This document shows, in pieces, positions 8,134 to 16,862 of a stretch of DNA of 64,000 nucleotides. The translations under genes and the position numbers were made by a program. The stretch's first letter is position 1. Each line of letters opens with the position of its first letter. The stretch lies in the NCBI RefSeq assembly GCF_004365175.1, contig NZ_SOCE01000001.1, positions 3,851,403 through 3,915,402 on the forward strand, in the 5' to 3' direction. The DNA comes from Kribbella voronezhensis (GTDB taxonomy: Bacteria; Actinomycetota; Actinomycetes; Propionibacteriales; Kribbellaceae). The notes beneath the pieces were generated by a model. It searched no databases. It worked only from the letters and a program-made list of their open reading frames with translations, and was not told where the DNA came from.

Positions 8134-8565
8134 ATGCAGGAGCTGGTGGTGCTGTACGACGCACAGTGCGGGCTGTGCCGGCGGTTCAAGGAGTGGCTGG
8201 CTGCGCAACGTCCAGCCAGGAACGGCCGGGGTGGTGTGGTGCAGCTCGGGTTTGTCGCGGCGGGGTCGGCAGACGCGAGAAGGCTGTACCCGGCCCTGGA
8301 TCATGCGGCCACACTGCGCGAGGTGACAGTGGTCGCCGACGACGGTTCGGTGTACGTCGGCGACCGGGCGTGGATCGTCTGCCTCTGGGCGACCGCGGAG
8401 CACCGGCATACCGCAGTACGGCTGTCGCGACCGGCGCTGCGGCCAGTGGCCAAGGCGATGGTGCAAGCCGCTGCTGGGCTGCGGAGCTGGACCAGTGTGC
8501 GCAGTGCTCGGCAGGGAGGTGACTACGCTGACGGATGTGACGGACAGTGCGACCGCCAAGGGTGA
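8134..8565 (+). CDS. DUF393 thiol-disulfide oxidoreductase-like protein
   Basis: 143 residues, beginning ELVVLYDAQCGLCRRFKEWL. The YDxxCxxC motif near residues 8-14 is the thioredoxin-like signature of DUF393 (DCC family). It is predicted to be a small cytoplasmic redox protein. Only 3 bp separate it from the upstream membrane gene, and it overlaps the downstream TetR start, so the three are cotranscribed. The last 15 residues (SARQGGDYADGCDGQCDRQG) read through the TetR start region and are probably not conserved. Substrate unknown. Confidence 0.8.
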   Translation: MQELVVLYDAQCGLCRRFKEWLAAQRPARNGRGGVVQLGFVAAGSADARRLYPALDHAATLREVTVVADDGSVYVGDRAWIVCLWATAEHRHTAVRLSRPALRPVAKAMVQAAAGLRSWTSVRSARQGGDYADGCDGQCDRQG

Positions 8566-9205
8566 GCAGACCCGTGAGCTGATCCTGTCGACCGCGCTGC
8601 GGCTGTTCCGCGAGCAGGGGTACGGCAAGACCACCATGCGAGTGATCGCCGCCGAAGCGGGCGTCTCGGTCGGCAACGCGTACTACTACTACAGCTCCAA
8701 AGAACACCTCATGCAGGCGTATTACGACCACCTGCAGACCCAGCACCGCGAAGCCACCACGGACATCCTCGCGGTGGAGAAGACCTTCACCAAGCGGCTG
8801 GGTGGAGTACTGCACAGCTGGCTGGAGGTGTCCGAGCCGTACCACGAGTTCGCCGGCACCTTCTTCAAGAACGCGGCCGAACCGAAGAGCCCGTTGTCAC
8901 CGTTCAGCGAGGAGTCCCGCCCCGCCCGGGAGGCCAGTGTCGAGGTCTTCCGGCGGGTGGTCGAGGGATCGGACCTGAAGCTCGCCCCGGACCTGAAGGC
9001 GGAGCTGCCCGAGCTGTTGTGGCTCATGCAGATGGGCATCGTCTTGTTCTGGGTCCACGACGACAGCGACGACCTTCGCCGAACGAAGGCGCTGATCGAC
9101 CGCTCTGTGCCGCTCGTCGACAAGCTGCTCCGGCTGACGCGCATCCCCGGCGTCCGCGGCGTCACCAACGACATCGTCGGCCTGATCCGCTCGATCAAGC
9201 CCTGA
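8537..9205 (+). CDS. TetR-family transcriptional regulator, likely autoregulator
   Basis: About 222 residues from the GTG at 8537. The HTH is near residues 25-60 (KTTMRVIAAEAGVSVGNAYYYYSSKEHLM), a particularly canonical TetR motif; the ligand domain follows. It ends the operon whose promoter carries two TTGAACATGTTCAA palindromes, which are its probable binding sites. Starts at GTG 8495 and GTG 8519 are also open; the one chosen lies just before the conserved TDSATAKGEQTREL segment, though the GGGAGG at 8514-8519 is rather far. Overlap with the DUF393 gene indicates translational coupling. Confidence 0.88.
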   Translation: MTDSATAKGEQTRELILSTALRLFREQGYGKTTMRVIAAEAGVSVGNAYYYYSSKEHLMQAYYDHLQTQHREATTDILAVEKTFTKRLGGVLHSWLEVSEPYHEFAGTFFKNAAEPKSPLSPFSEESRPAREASVEVFRRVVEGSDLKLAPDLKAELPELLWLMQMGIVLFWVHDDSDDLRRTKALIDRSVPLVDKLLRLTRIPGVRGVTNDIVGLIRSIKP

Positions 9206-9224
9206 GCGCTCTTGGCCTGCTCGG

Positions 9225-9740
9225 CTATTCGCCGGTCAGGCCGTCGGTGCGTTCGCGCAGCAGGTCGGCGTGACCGTTGTGGCGCGCGTACTCCTCGATC
9301 AGGTGGATGTAGAGATAGCGCACGGAGTGTTGCTCGTCGCCCCTCGGCCGCCGGAAGGTGTCGTCGAGGGAGTAGCCGGCGGCCAGTTCGTCGGAGAGCC
9401 GGATCATCTCGCGCAGATCGGCCAGGTCCTCCTCGGCGCGCGCCGGATCGACCAGGTCGAAGTCGCCGTCGGGGTGCTCCTCCGTCCACAGCGCCAACTC
9501 GACCGGGCGCCCGGCCAGGCAGAGCTGGAACCAGTACCGCTCGACCTCCGCCAAGTGCCGGACCAGCCCGAGCAGGGTCATCGTGGACGGCTCGATCTTC
9601 GCCTGCACGAGTTGCTCGCCGGTGAGCCCGGCCGTCTTCCACAAGAAGGTGCCGCGCTGGAAGTCGAGGAACCCCTGCAGGAGCTCGCGTTCACCCGCGG
9701 CGGTGGGCGGATCCACCCGGAAATCGGCTTCGGTAGGCAT
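9225..9740 (-). CDS. DinB-superfamily protein (DUF664 type)
   Basis: 171 residues. DinB/DUF664 proteins are four-helix metal-binding bundles, several of which are mycothiol- or bacillithiol-dependent S-transferases. The hallmark histidines are visible in LLGLVRHLAEVERYWF and in YLYIHLIEEYARHNGHADLLRE, which together with a central acidic segment would hold a divalent metal. The ATG at 9738-9740 opens the family's N-terminus. It stands alone, with the TetR gene converging on its 3' end 19 bp away. A second, diverged member lies at 43.1-43.6 kb. Confidence 0.85.
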   Translation of the reverse strand: MPTEADFRVDPPTAAGERELLQGFLDFQRGTFLWKTAGLTGEQLVQAKIEPSTMTLLGLVRHLAEVERYWFQLCLAGRPVELALWTEEHPDGDFDLVDPARAEEDLADLREMIRLSDELAAGYSLDDTFRRPRGDEQHSVRYLYIHLIEEYARHNGHADLLRERTDGLTGE

Positions 9741-9928
9741 CGGCCGAAGATACCCAGGCCGGTGACTCTCTGCCAATGGTCCAGCGGTGCCGTACACTGA
9801 ATGTGACGGCGCGCCCAGTTCTGCCTCGCGCCGATCCAGTGCATACGCTGCGCTAGCAGTCGACCACCACGCGCCGCGGCCACCTGGCTGCGCCGGGCAG
9901 GACGACCCCCGAGCTTTTGGAGTACTTC

Positions 9929-11719
9929 ATGGCGGCCAGCCGCCCCAGTAGCACCACGCCCACTTCTGTCCCTTCTACTTCCGCACGGCCTGTGCGCGCC
10001 CAGGGTGAGGCCCCGGCGCGTCCCCGCCGCCGGCGCCGTACCGGTGCCGCAAGCAACAACCCCGGCAGCGCTCAGGCGAGCCCCGGCGCTCAGTCGAGCA
10101 CCGGCTCGCGCGCCGAGTCGCGTCCGAATAGCGGCGCGCGGCAGCTTGCCGAGAGCAAGCAGGCGGAGACCTTCGTCGAAGCCGCCGCGACGCCGGTCGA
10201 CGAGAACCTGACCTTCGACGAGCTCGGCGTACCGCCCGGCCTGGTGAAGGCGCTGGCCGCGGCCGGCATCCTCAAGCCGTTCCCGATCCAGGCGGCGACG
10301 CTGCCGGATTCGCTGGCCGGCAAGGACGTTCTCGGTCGCGGCCGGACCGGTTCCGGCAAGACCTACGCGTTCGTCCTGCCCGTGCTCGCCCGGCTCACCA
10401 CCAGCACCAGCAAGCGCCGGCCGAACCATCCGCGCGCGCTGATCCTGGCGCCGACCCGCGAGCTCGCGACCCAGATCCAGGCCTCGATCACGCCGCTGAC
10501 CGACGCGCTCGACCTGCGCACGATGACCATCTTCGGTGGCGTCGGCGCCGGTCCGCAGATCAGTGCGCTGCGCCGTGGCGTCGACATCGTGATCGCCTGC
10601 CCCGGTCGGCTCGAGGACCACGTCAAGACCGGGCACGCCAAGCTCGACCAGGTCGAGATCACCGTGCTCGACGAGGCGGACCACATGGCCGACCTGGGCT
10701 TCCTGCCCGCAGTACGGCGAATCCTCGAAGCGACTCCGGGTGACGCGCAGCGGTTGCTGTTCTCCGCCACGCTGGACGCCGGTGTCGACGTACTGGTCAA
10801 GCGGTTCATGAAGTCGCCGGTGACGCACAGTGTCGACTCGGCGCAGTCGCCGGTCGCCAAGATGACCCACCACGTGCTGCACGTCCAGGCCGACACCCGG
10901 TTGCCGGTGCTCGTCGACCTGACCGCGGCACCCGGCCGCACGCTCGTCTTCACCAGGACGAAGTACGGCGCGAAGTCGCTCACCAAGAAGCTCATCGCGC
11001 AGGGTGTCCCGGCCGTCGAACTGCACGGCAACCTGTCCCAAGGCGCCCGGACGCGGAACCTGGAGGCCTTCTCCGACGGTTCCGCCAAGACGCTGGTCGC
11101 GACCGACATCGCGGCGCGCGGCATCCACGTCGACGACGTCACGCTGGTGATCCACGCGGACCCGCCGATCGAGCACAAGGCGTACCTGCACCGCTCCGGT
11201 CGTACGGCGCGCGCCGGTGCCGAGGGCACCGTCGTCACCCTGATGACCGACGAGCAGGTCCGCGACGTCCGCGACCTGACCCGCAAGGCCGGCATCGCCG
11301 CGACGGTCACCAAGCTCCGCGTCGGCGACCCGCTGCTCGCCAAGCTGGCCCCCGGCGAACGCACCTTCGTCGAGCCGACCCTGAGGGTCGTCGAGGACGA
11401 CTCGGTACGCCGTACTGGCGGTGGCTCGGGTAGCGGCCGAGGTGCAGGCGGCGGCCGGGGCCGCACCGGCCGCGGTCGCGGTGCAGCCGGCGGTCGTGCT
11501 GCCGGCAACGGTCGTGGATCAGCCGGTGGCGCAAGCTCCAACGGCCAGTCGAGCCGCGGTGCGAGCACGGGTGGGGCCAAGCCGCGCTCCAAGGGACGCG
11601 GTGGCTCAGCAGCCCCGAAGACCTACAGCACCACCACCCCCGGTGCCAACAGTCGCCCCGCCGGCGCCGCAGCCTTCTCCGCAGGCACCCGCGCAGGCGG
11701 CTCCCGCCGAGCCCGCTGA
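9929..11719 (+). CDS. DEAD-box ATP-dependent RNA helicase, RhlE-like
   Basis: 596 residues. After a basic, low-complexity N-terminus of about 90 residues comes the Q motif (FDELG...PFPIQ), Walker A (GRTGSGKT, about 137), PTRELA (about 175), DEAD (about 248), SAT (about 279) and, in the second RecA domain, the TDIAARGI and HRSGRTARAG motifs (about 421). The last 100 residues are Gly/Arg/Ser-rich, an RNA-binding tail. It unwinds RNA in the cytoplasm, with a likely role in ribosome assembly or cold adaptation. The ATG at 9929 is preceded by 188 bp of leader without another gene. A strong terminator follows 80 bp downstream. Confidence 0.93.
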   Translation: MAASRPSSTTPTSVPSTSARPVRAQGEAPARPRRRRRTGAASNNPGSAQASPGAQSSTGSRAESRPNSGARQLAESKQAETFVEAAATPVDENLTFDELGVPPGLVKALAAAGILKPFPIQAATLPDSLAGKDVLGRGRTGSGKTYAFVLPVLARLTTSTSKRRPNHPRALILAPTRELATQIQASITPLTDALDLRTMTIFGGVGAGPQISALRRGVDIVIACPGRLEDHVKTGHAKLDQVEITVLDEADHMADLGFLPAVRRILEATPGDAQRLLFSATLDAGVDVLVKRFMKSPVTHSVDSAQSPVAKMTHHVLHVQADTRLPVLVDLTAAPGRTLVFTRTKYGAKSLTKKLIAQGVPAVELHGNLSQGARTRNLEAFSDGSAKTLVATDIAARGIHVDDVTLVIHADPPIEHKAYLHRSGRTARAGAEGTVVTLMTDEQVRDVRDLTRKAGIAATVTKLRVGDPLLAKLAPGERTFVEPTLRVVEDDSVRRTGGGSGSGRGAGGGRGRTGRGRGAAGGRAAGNGRGSAGGASSNGQSSRGASTGGAKPRSKGRGGSAAPKTYSTTTPGANSRPAGAAAFSAGTRAGGSRRAR

Positions 11720-11798
11720 CAACAAGCACGGCCCGCGGTGAGCCCCGCTGGCAACATGCAAGTGAGCTCGTCGTAGCCGCTGGATAACGGCAGCATTT

Positions 11799-11831
11799 GA
11801 GAGGGCCCGGTCAGTCTGACCGGGCCCTCTC
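11799..11831 (+). terminator. long perfect hairpin terminator
   Basis: A 15-bp perfect stem (11799-11813 with 11817-11831) and a 3-nt loop, built around GAGAGGGCCCGGTCA. It sits 80 bp after the helicase and just before the end of the convergent gene, so it can serve both. The U-tract is weak, as usual for this GC content. Confidence 0.75.
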
Positions 11832-11832
11832 G

Positions 11833-12342
11833 TCATCGTCCGAGTCTTTGTCGCCAGTCGCGCCAGTGGTTGCGGGAGGCGCGGAGTTGGGAGATCTTGC
11901 GGACGGTGCCGACGATGAAGGTCACTCCGCCGACGACCGCGATCCCGAGGAAGAGCGCCGGGAGCACGCTGTTCGCATCGTCGCCATGGCGGTGGCCGAT
12001 GTCGGTGGCGAGCTGGGTGAGCTCGAACCCGTCCGTGCCGTCGATATCGCCGTCCGCCGCCAGTTTCGCGGCGTGCCCGAGGATCTCCTGCCGTTCGGCG
12101 ACGGTGAACCCTTCGACCGGCGTACCGGCACAGGCAAGCTCGGCGCCGGTCTTGCGATCGACGATGACCATCGTCGGCCTGCAAGCCGGCAAGTGCCCGG
12201 CCGTGGACTGCTCGGTGACCACGACGTCATAACTCAGCTGATTGGCCGACTTCGCCACCCCGGCACCGACCAACCCGAACACCGCGGCGAGCGCACCACC
12301 CACCAACAGCCACCCGGTAGTCCGCCTCCGCCGCAGATCCAT
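11833..12342 (-). CDS. hypothetical two-TM membrane protein
   Basis: 169 residues. One hydrophobic helix lies at about 10-28 (GWLLVGGALAAVFGLVGAGVA) and another near 127-147 (LPALFLGIAVVGGVTFIVGTV), with an extracytoplasmic domain of about 100 residues between them holding two cysteines (HLPACRP and AELACAG) that could form a disulfide. The C-terminal tail is strongly basic (RNHWRDWRQRLGR). No recognised domain. It lies between a terminator and the divergent phosphotriesterase-like gene. Confidence 0.65.
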   Translation of the reverse strand: MDLRRRRTTGWLLVGGALAAVFGLVGAGVAKSANQLSYDVVVTEQSTAGHLPACRPTMVIVDRKTGAELACAGTPVEGFTVAERQEILGHAAKLAADGDIDGTDGFELTQLATDIGHRHGDDANSVLPALFLGIAVVGGVTFIVGTVRKISQLRASRNHWRDWRQRLGR

Positions 12343-12492
12343 CTCCGGAGCGTCTCACCCAACCCCACCCACTGACGAGCACCCAACAGACTTCAGGCGG
12401 CGTGGGTGGAAACAAAATTGCATATCGCGATGGTTTGTTTCCAGCGAACGGCTAGCTGCCCACACCGGACGCCTCACCTGGGAAACAATGGG

Positions 12493-13419
12493 GTGGTGAA
12501 GGTGCGGACGGTGTTGGGGGATCTGGCGGCTGGTGAGTTGGGGGTTACCGACTCGCATGACCATCTGTTCTTTCGGAGTGCGTTGCTGCCTGGGCAGGAG
12601 CTTGATGATGCCGAGGCGGCGTTGCAGGAGGCGAAGGACTTTGTAGCCGCGGGTGGGCGGACCATCGTGCAGTGGACGCCGTACGGGTTGGGGCGCGGGG
12701 CGGAGTGGTTGCCGAAGATCGCTGCGGCCGCTGGGGTGCACGTCGTTGCGGCTACCGGGTTTCATCGGGCGGAGCACTACCCGGCCGAAGTGCTTGAGGC
12801 CACGAGGCCGAAGTTGGCGGAGGTGTTCGTCCGGGAGTTGACGGAGGGGATCGGGGATACCGGTGTGAAGGCCGGGATGATCAAGGTGGCCGGGGGTTTC
12901 CATGTGCTCGATCAGCATGCGCGGCACACCCTCAGCGCGGCGGCCGAGGCGCATCACGCGACCGGGGCGCCGATCGGGATCCATCACGAGTTGGGGAGTG
13001 GCGCGGACGCAGTACTGGCGTTGCTGGTGGATGAGCGAGGTGTGCCGCCGACGAGTGTGATTCTTGGGCATCTGAACAGATTCCCGGATCACGAGTTGCA
13101 CCTGGAGTTGGCTGCTCGCGGGGCGTTCCTGGCGTTCGACGGGCCGTCGCGGGGGAACAACGCGACCGATCCGCACTTGTTCGAGTGCCTGGCGGCGCTG
13201 GTCGATGGCGGGTACGCCGGTCAGTTGCTGCTCGGCGGCGACACGACGACGGCGCGGGCGCGGGCTGCGACCGGTGAAGGGCCGGGCATGCCGTACCTGC
13301 TCACCGGGCTCCGGCCGCGGTTGATCCGCCGGTTCGGGCAGGAGGTCGTCGACAGGCTGTTCGTCGAGAACCCAGCTTCCGCTTTCGCGGCGCCGTGGGG
13401 CGGTACGGTTCGCTCGTGA
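12493..13419 (+). CDS. phosphotriesterase-family (PTE-like) hydrolase/lactonase
   Basis: 308 residues from the GTG at 12493 (GTG 12496 is equally possible). It is an amidohydrolase-superfamily barrel: TDSHDHLFF provides the first metal pair, GMIKVAGG the carboxylated lysine, GIHHELG and GHLNR further histidines, and GGDTT the catalytic aspartate. The PTE family includes lactonases and phosphotriesterases; the native substrate here cannot be told. Codon use is somewhat less GC-biased (many TTG and GGG codons) than its neighbours. Its stop overlaps the GTG of the DUF1304 gene, so the two are translationally coupled. Confidence 0.82.
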   Translation: MVKVRTVLGDLAAGELGVTDSHDHLFFRSALLPGQELDDAEAALQEAKDFVAAGGRTIVQWTPYGLGRGAEWLPKIAAAAGVHVVAATGFHRAEHYPAEVLEATRPKLAEVFVRELTEGIGDTGVKAGMIKVAGGFHVLDQHARHTLSAAAEAHHATGAPIGIHHELGSGADAVLALLVDERGVPPTSVILGHLNRFPDHELHLELAARGAFLAFDGPSRGNNATDPHLFECLAALVDGGYAGQLLLGGDTTTARARAATGEGPGMPYLLTGLRPRLIRRFGQEVVDRLFVENPASAFAAPWGGTVRS

Positions 13420-13784
13420 ATACGATCGCGCAGATCTTCGTCGGCCTGGCCGGCGCCTTCCATCTGGCCGTTTTCGTGATGGAGAGCCTGCTGTTCACCA
13501 AGCCGAGCACCTACCGGCGTTTCCTGGTGCCGAACGAGACCGAGGCGGCGATCGCCCGGCCGTGGGCGTTCAACCAGGGCTTCTACAACCTGTTCCTGGC
13601 GCTCGGTGCCATCGGCGGCCTGATCGCGGGTGGCGAGAAGGGTCACGCGATCGCCTTGTTCGCTTGTGCCTGCACGGCCGGAGCCGGACTCGTCCTGGTT
13701 GCCTCGAACCGGAAGATGGTCCGCTCGGCCGTCCTGCAGGCAGGTCCGCCGATCATTGCCCTGGTGCTCGCCGCCGTCCTCTGA
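13416..13784 (+). CDS. DUF1304-family small membrane protein
   Basis: 122 residues with four hydrophobic helices and the DUF1304 landmarks HLAVFVMESLLF near the N-terminus and the RPWAFNQGFYNLFLALGA segment in the middle. Function unknown; it is an inner-membrane protein. The GTG start at 13416 overlaps the stop of the phosphotriesterase-like gene (GTGA), which argues for a two-gene operon. Terminal conservation supports this start over a frame opening at 13395. Confidence 0.85.
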   Translation: MNTIAQIFVGLAGAFHLAVFVMESLLFTKPSTYRRFLVPNETEAAIARPWAFNQGFYNLFLALGAIGGLIAGGEKGHAIALFACACTAGAGLVLVASNRKMVRSAVLQAGPPIIALVLAAVL

Positions 13785-13786
13785 TC

Positions 13787-13830
13787 TTGAAGTGCACTTG
13801 AAGCAAAGCTTGACTTCAAGTGCACTTCAA
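13787..13830. promoter_or_regulatory. compound palindromic operator before MFS gene
   Basis: TTGAAGTGCACTTGAA (13787-13802) and TTCAAGTGCACTTCAA (13815-13830) are exact reverse complements separated by 12 bp, each with the palindromic core AAGTGCACTT. The site ends 18 bp before the MFS start codon and so overlaps its promoter region. A MarR/PadR or TetR dimer pair could bind here. No regulator gene is adjacent. Confidence 0.7.
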
Positions 13831-13847
13831 CACCGAAGCTGCTCAGC

Positions 13848-15242
13848 ATGACCACGACAGCCGAAGTCCCTACCGACCGCAGAGACCCCGCGACGGATCA
13901 GCGCAAACCACCAGGTGTGCTTGCGCCGCAGTACCGGGCTCTCACGATCGGAATGGTTGCGCTGATCACGTTGGTCGCGTTCGAGGCGCTCGCGGTCACC
14001 ACCGCGATGCCCACGGTCGCCCAGGCGCTCGACGGATTGCCCTTGTACGCCTTGGCTTTCGGCGGTCCGCTGGCATCCGGCGTCGTCGCCATGGTGGTGT
14101 CCGGCACCTGGAGCGATCTCAAAGGCCCGGCCCGCCCGTTGTGGCACGGCACCGGCTGGTTCCTGGCCGGGCTGGTCATCGCCGGACTCGCGCCGTCGAT
14201 GGAGATTCTCGTCGCCGGCCGCATCATTCAGGGCTTCGGAGGCGGCCTGCTGACGGTTGCCCTGTACGTCGTGGTCGGTCATCTCTATCCCGCAGAACTC
14301 CGGCCCAAGATCTTCGCCGCCTTCGCGACGGGCTGGGTCGTGCCGTCCCTGGTCGGTCCGGCGATCGCCGGCCTGATCGTCGAACACGCCAGTTGGCGAA
14401 TCGTATTCCTCGCCGTACCGGCGATGGCGATCCCCGCGGCGCTCGTGATGCGGCCGGGTCTCGCCCACGCGGGGACCGTGACCGATCGGCCTGGCCAGAA
14501 GCTCTGGGGCAAGCGCGCGCTGTGGGCGATCGCCGCGGCTGTCGGTGTCGGCATGCTCAGCTACGGCGGGCAGCAGCACGGCGTTCTGCAGGTTGCCCTG
14601 TTGGTGGTCGGGCTGGCCGGAGTCGCCGGGTTCGCGCCGAAGTTGTTGCCGCGCGGGACGTTCCGGTTGGCGCACGGCCTTCCTTCGGTGATCGCACTGC
14701 GGGGATTGGTGGCTGCGGCTGGGTTCGGTGCCGAGGTCTTCCTGCCGCTCATGCTGACGCGTGAACGGGGACTGTCGCCGGCGTTCGCGGGAATGGTCCT
14801 GACCGTCAGCGCACTCAGCTGGACCTCCGCCTCCTGGTACCGCGGCCGGCCGCGGCAGCCGTTCTCGCACGCCGTGTTCCTGCAGGCCGGGATGATCTCG
14901 ATCGTCCTCGGGATCGCCACCGCGACACTGACCTTGAGTCCTCAGGTGCCGGTACTCGTCGGCGTGCTCGGCTGGGGTCTGACCGGACTCGGGATGGGCA
15001 CGGTGTTTCCGACGGTGTCGGTGCTGATCCTGGAGTACTCCAGTCTCGAGGAGCAGGGCGCGAACAGCTCGGCTCTGTCGCTCAGTGATTCGTTGGCGAC
15101 GGCAACTGTGCTGGCCATCGGCGGCTCACTCTTCGCCGCCATCGAGCCGCACTGGCCGATCCCGGCCTACTTGACCGCCTTCGGTCTGCCGGCAGTGCTC
15201 GCTCTGGTCGGCGTCGTCGCGGCCCGCCGTACGGCGCAGTAG
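13848..15242 (+). CDS. MFS drug/metabolite exporter
   Basis: 464 residues with the start MTTTAEVPTDRRDP, a hydrophilic N-terminus of 30 residues and then 12-14 hydrophobic helices. The MFS motif region is in the first half (WSDLKGPARPLW after helix 2) and helix 4-5 shows the antiporter-like RIIQGFGGGLLTVALYVVVGHLYP and VGPAIAGLIVEHASWRIVFL, typical of EmrB/DHA2 and related multidrug exporters. It probably effluxes a toxic metabolite or drug under control of the compound palindrome upstream. The 3' neighbour is convergent. Confidence 0.88.
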   Translation: MTTTAEVPTDRRDPATDQRKPPGVLAPQYRALTIGMVALITLVAFEALAVTTAMPTVAQALDGLPLYALAFGGPLASGVVAMVVSGTWSDLKGPARPLWHGTGWFLAGLVIAGLAPSMEILVAGRIIQGFGGGLLTVALYVVVGHLYPAELRPKIFAAFATGWVVPSLVGPAIAGLIVEHASWRIVFLAVPAMAIPAALVMRPGLAHAGTVTDRPGQKLWGKRALWAIAAAVGVGMLSYGGQQHGVLQVALLVVGLAGVAGFAPKLLPRGTFRLAHGLPSVIALRGLVAAAGFGAEVFLPLMLTRERGLSPAFAGMVLTVSALSWTSASWYRGRPRQPFSHAVFLQAGMISIVLGIATATLTLSPQVPVLVGVLGWGLTGLGMGTVFPTVSVLILEYSSLEEQGANSSALSLSDSLATATVLAIGGSLFAAIEPHWPIPAYLTAFGLPAVLALVGVVAARRTAQ

Positions 15243-15245
15243 GCG

Positions 15246-15884
15246 CTACTCCTTCGAGCCGGTGACCGCGATGCTGGCGCCCAGGCCGATGATCATCAGG
15301 CCGCCCGTGCCGCCGACGAGTTCGAGGCGGCGCGGGGAACTGGCGAACCACTCCCGCGCAGTACCGGCGAGCACGGCCCACAGGCCGTCGGAGCAGAGCG
15401 CGATGGTGATGAAGATCAGGCCGAGGAGCAGGATCTGCAGGCTCGCGGAGCCGGCGTCCTTGTCGACGAACTGCGGCAGCACGGCGGCGAAGAAGACGGC
15501 GGTCTTCGCGTTCGTGACGCCGACCAGGAAGCCCTGCCGCAGTACGCGCTTGGTGTTGCCCGCTTTCACTCCACTGGCCAGTGCCGCGGCAAGTGACTTG
15601 CGGGTGCGGACCGCGTGCACGCCGAGATAGATCAGGTACGCCGCGCCGGCCAGCTTCACGACGGTCAGCACGACCGCGCTGGCGGCGATCAGCGTGCCGA
15701 GCCCGAGCGAGACGGCGACCAGCAAGACGGACGCGCCGGCGGTGTTGCCGAGCATGGTGAGTACCGCCTCGCGCCGGCCGACGGCGAGCGCCCGGCCGAC
15801 GATGAACAGCACGCTTGGCCCGGGCACGATGATGATGACCAGGGCGGTGATCGCGAAGGCGATCAGATGATGAGCGGACGGCAT
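15246..15884 (-). CDS. LysE/RhtB-family amino acid exporter
   Basis: 212 residues with six membrane segments. The family signature GPSVLFIVGRALAVGRREAV is at residues 20-40, followed by ITKRVLRQGFLVGVTNAKTAVFF-like segment (VLRQGFLVGVTNAK) near the middle. RhtB proteins export homoserine, threonine or related amino acids by proton antiport. The ATG at 15882-15884 gives the usual N-terminus; an upstream ATG would add ten unconserved residues. It is unrelated in sequence detail to the lysE at the left edge. Ends 4 bp from the convergent MFS gene. Confidence 0.87.
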   Translation of the reverse strand: MPSAHHLIAFAITALVIIIVPGPSVLFIVGRALAVGRREAVLTMLGNTAGASVLLVAVSLGLGTLIAASAVVLTVVKLAGAAYLIYLGVHAVRTRKSLAAALASGVKAGNTKRVLRQGFLVGVTNAKTAVFFAAVLPQFVDKDAGSASLQILLLGLIFITIALCSDGLWAVLAGTAREWFASSPRRLELVGGTGGLMIIGLGASIAVTGSKE

Positions 15885-16010
15885 CCCCCCACTGTAAGCT
15901 CCGTCACCCCCCAACGCAGCTGGATTCCAGCAGCCTCGAAACGCTTTTCCGGCCTAGTCCGGAGTGAAATTGTGAGGGTCCCGACTCTCCGAGCCCGAAG
16001 GACCTCACTC

Positions 16011-16634
16011 ATGCCTACGCACACCAGGCGTTCCGTACTGGGCTTCGCTGCCGCCGCCCTTCTCGCTCCGGCCGTGCTGTCCACCGAACCGGCCAACGCC
16101 TCCGGCACGCTGACCTTCGGGCAGTACGCCGATGAGTGGACCATGATCAACCAGGCTCAGCCGGGTACGTCGTACTGGGCCTACGACCGGGACCGGGCCA
16201 AGGTCGGCCTCGAGTACGGCGCGGTACCGGTCTGGCGGTCGGTCTTCCGGATCGACGTCGCCCAACTGGCCGGCGCCGTGATCGCCGAGGCAGCCTTCGC
16301 GATCACCCTCGACCACACGCCGACCGGCAGTCCGACGCCGGTCGACCTGTGGACGACCGAACCGATCGACCCCGGGTCGCCGGTGACCTGGAACAACTTC
16401 GCCGGCTCCTGGCTCAGTCGCGTCGGTACGGCGTTCGGTAGCGCTTGGACCGGTGGCGAACAGCCCGACCAGGAGCTGCGGTTCTCCGGCCTGGCCGCCG
16501 TCGTCCAGCGGGCCGTCGACAAGCAGGAGCGGTACGTGACGCTCGGACTCCGGGCGCCGGAGGAGACCAGCAAGACCCAGTGGAAGAAGTTCTACGGCGA
16601 GACCGCCCACCTCGCGGTCACTTACCAGCGCTGA
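16011..16634 (+). CDS. secreted DNRLRE-type protein
   Basis: 207 residues. The N-terminus THTRRSVLGFAAAALLAPA followed by NASG is a twin-arginine or Sec signal peptide. The mature part resembles the DNRLRE beta-sandwich found in wall-associated proteins: ADEWTMINQAQPGTSYW at the start, repeated Val/Phe-rich strands, PVTWNNFAG in the middle and VTLGLRAPEE near the end. Such domains occur beside carbohydrate-active or surface proteins; here it is free-standing. The start has ACTC before the ATG and only a weak ribosome site. It precedes the cobalamin riboswitch. Confidence 0.65.
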   Translation: MPTHTRRSVLGFAAAALLAPAVLSTEPANASGTLTFGQYADEWTMINQAQPGTSYWAYDRDRAKVGLEYGAVPVWRSVFRIDVAQLAGAVIAEAAFAITLDHTPTGSPTPVDLWTTEPIDPGSPVTWNNFAGSWLSRVGTAFGSAWTGGEQPDQELRFSGLAAVVQRAVDKQERYVTLGLRAPEETSKTQWKKFYGETAHLAVTYQR

Positions 16635-16711
16635 GCCCGAAGCCTTGGCCCAGGTGGGAAAGATCACCCGCCACACCGGGTTCCGTTGACCGTGACGGAA
16701 CGCGACGGCTA

Positions 16712-16826
16712 CGGTTCGGGGGACAACCTGCGGTGCCATGAGGGAAACCGGTGAAAGTCCGGTACGGCCGCGCCACTGTGAGCGAGCTCCGGCTCGTGAG
16801 TCAGGACGCTCGGGCACCAGCAGCCT
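16712..16826 (+). promoter_or_regulatory. cobalamin (B12) riboswitch
   Basis: The conserved core is clear: GGTGCC (16732), AGGGAAACCGGTGAAAGTCC (16741-16760), the B12 box GCCGCGCCACTGTG (16767-16780), GAGTCAGGAC (16797-16806) and the closing GGGCACC (16812-16818). A GGAGG ribosome site (16852-16856) lies about 30 nt after the aptamer, so it probably works on translation initiation or transcription of cbtB. B12 binding would turn off the cobalt uptake genes. Confidence 0.92.
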
Positions 16827-16862
16827 TTCGAAGGGGACGCGCACTTCCCTAGGAGGTTCCAG

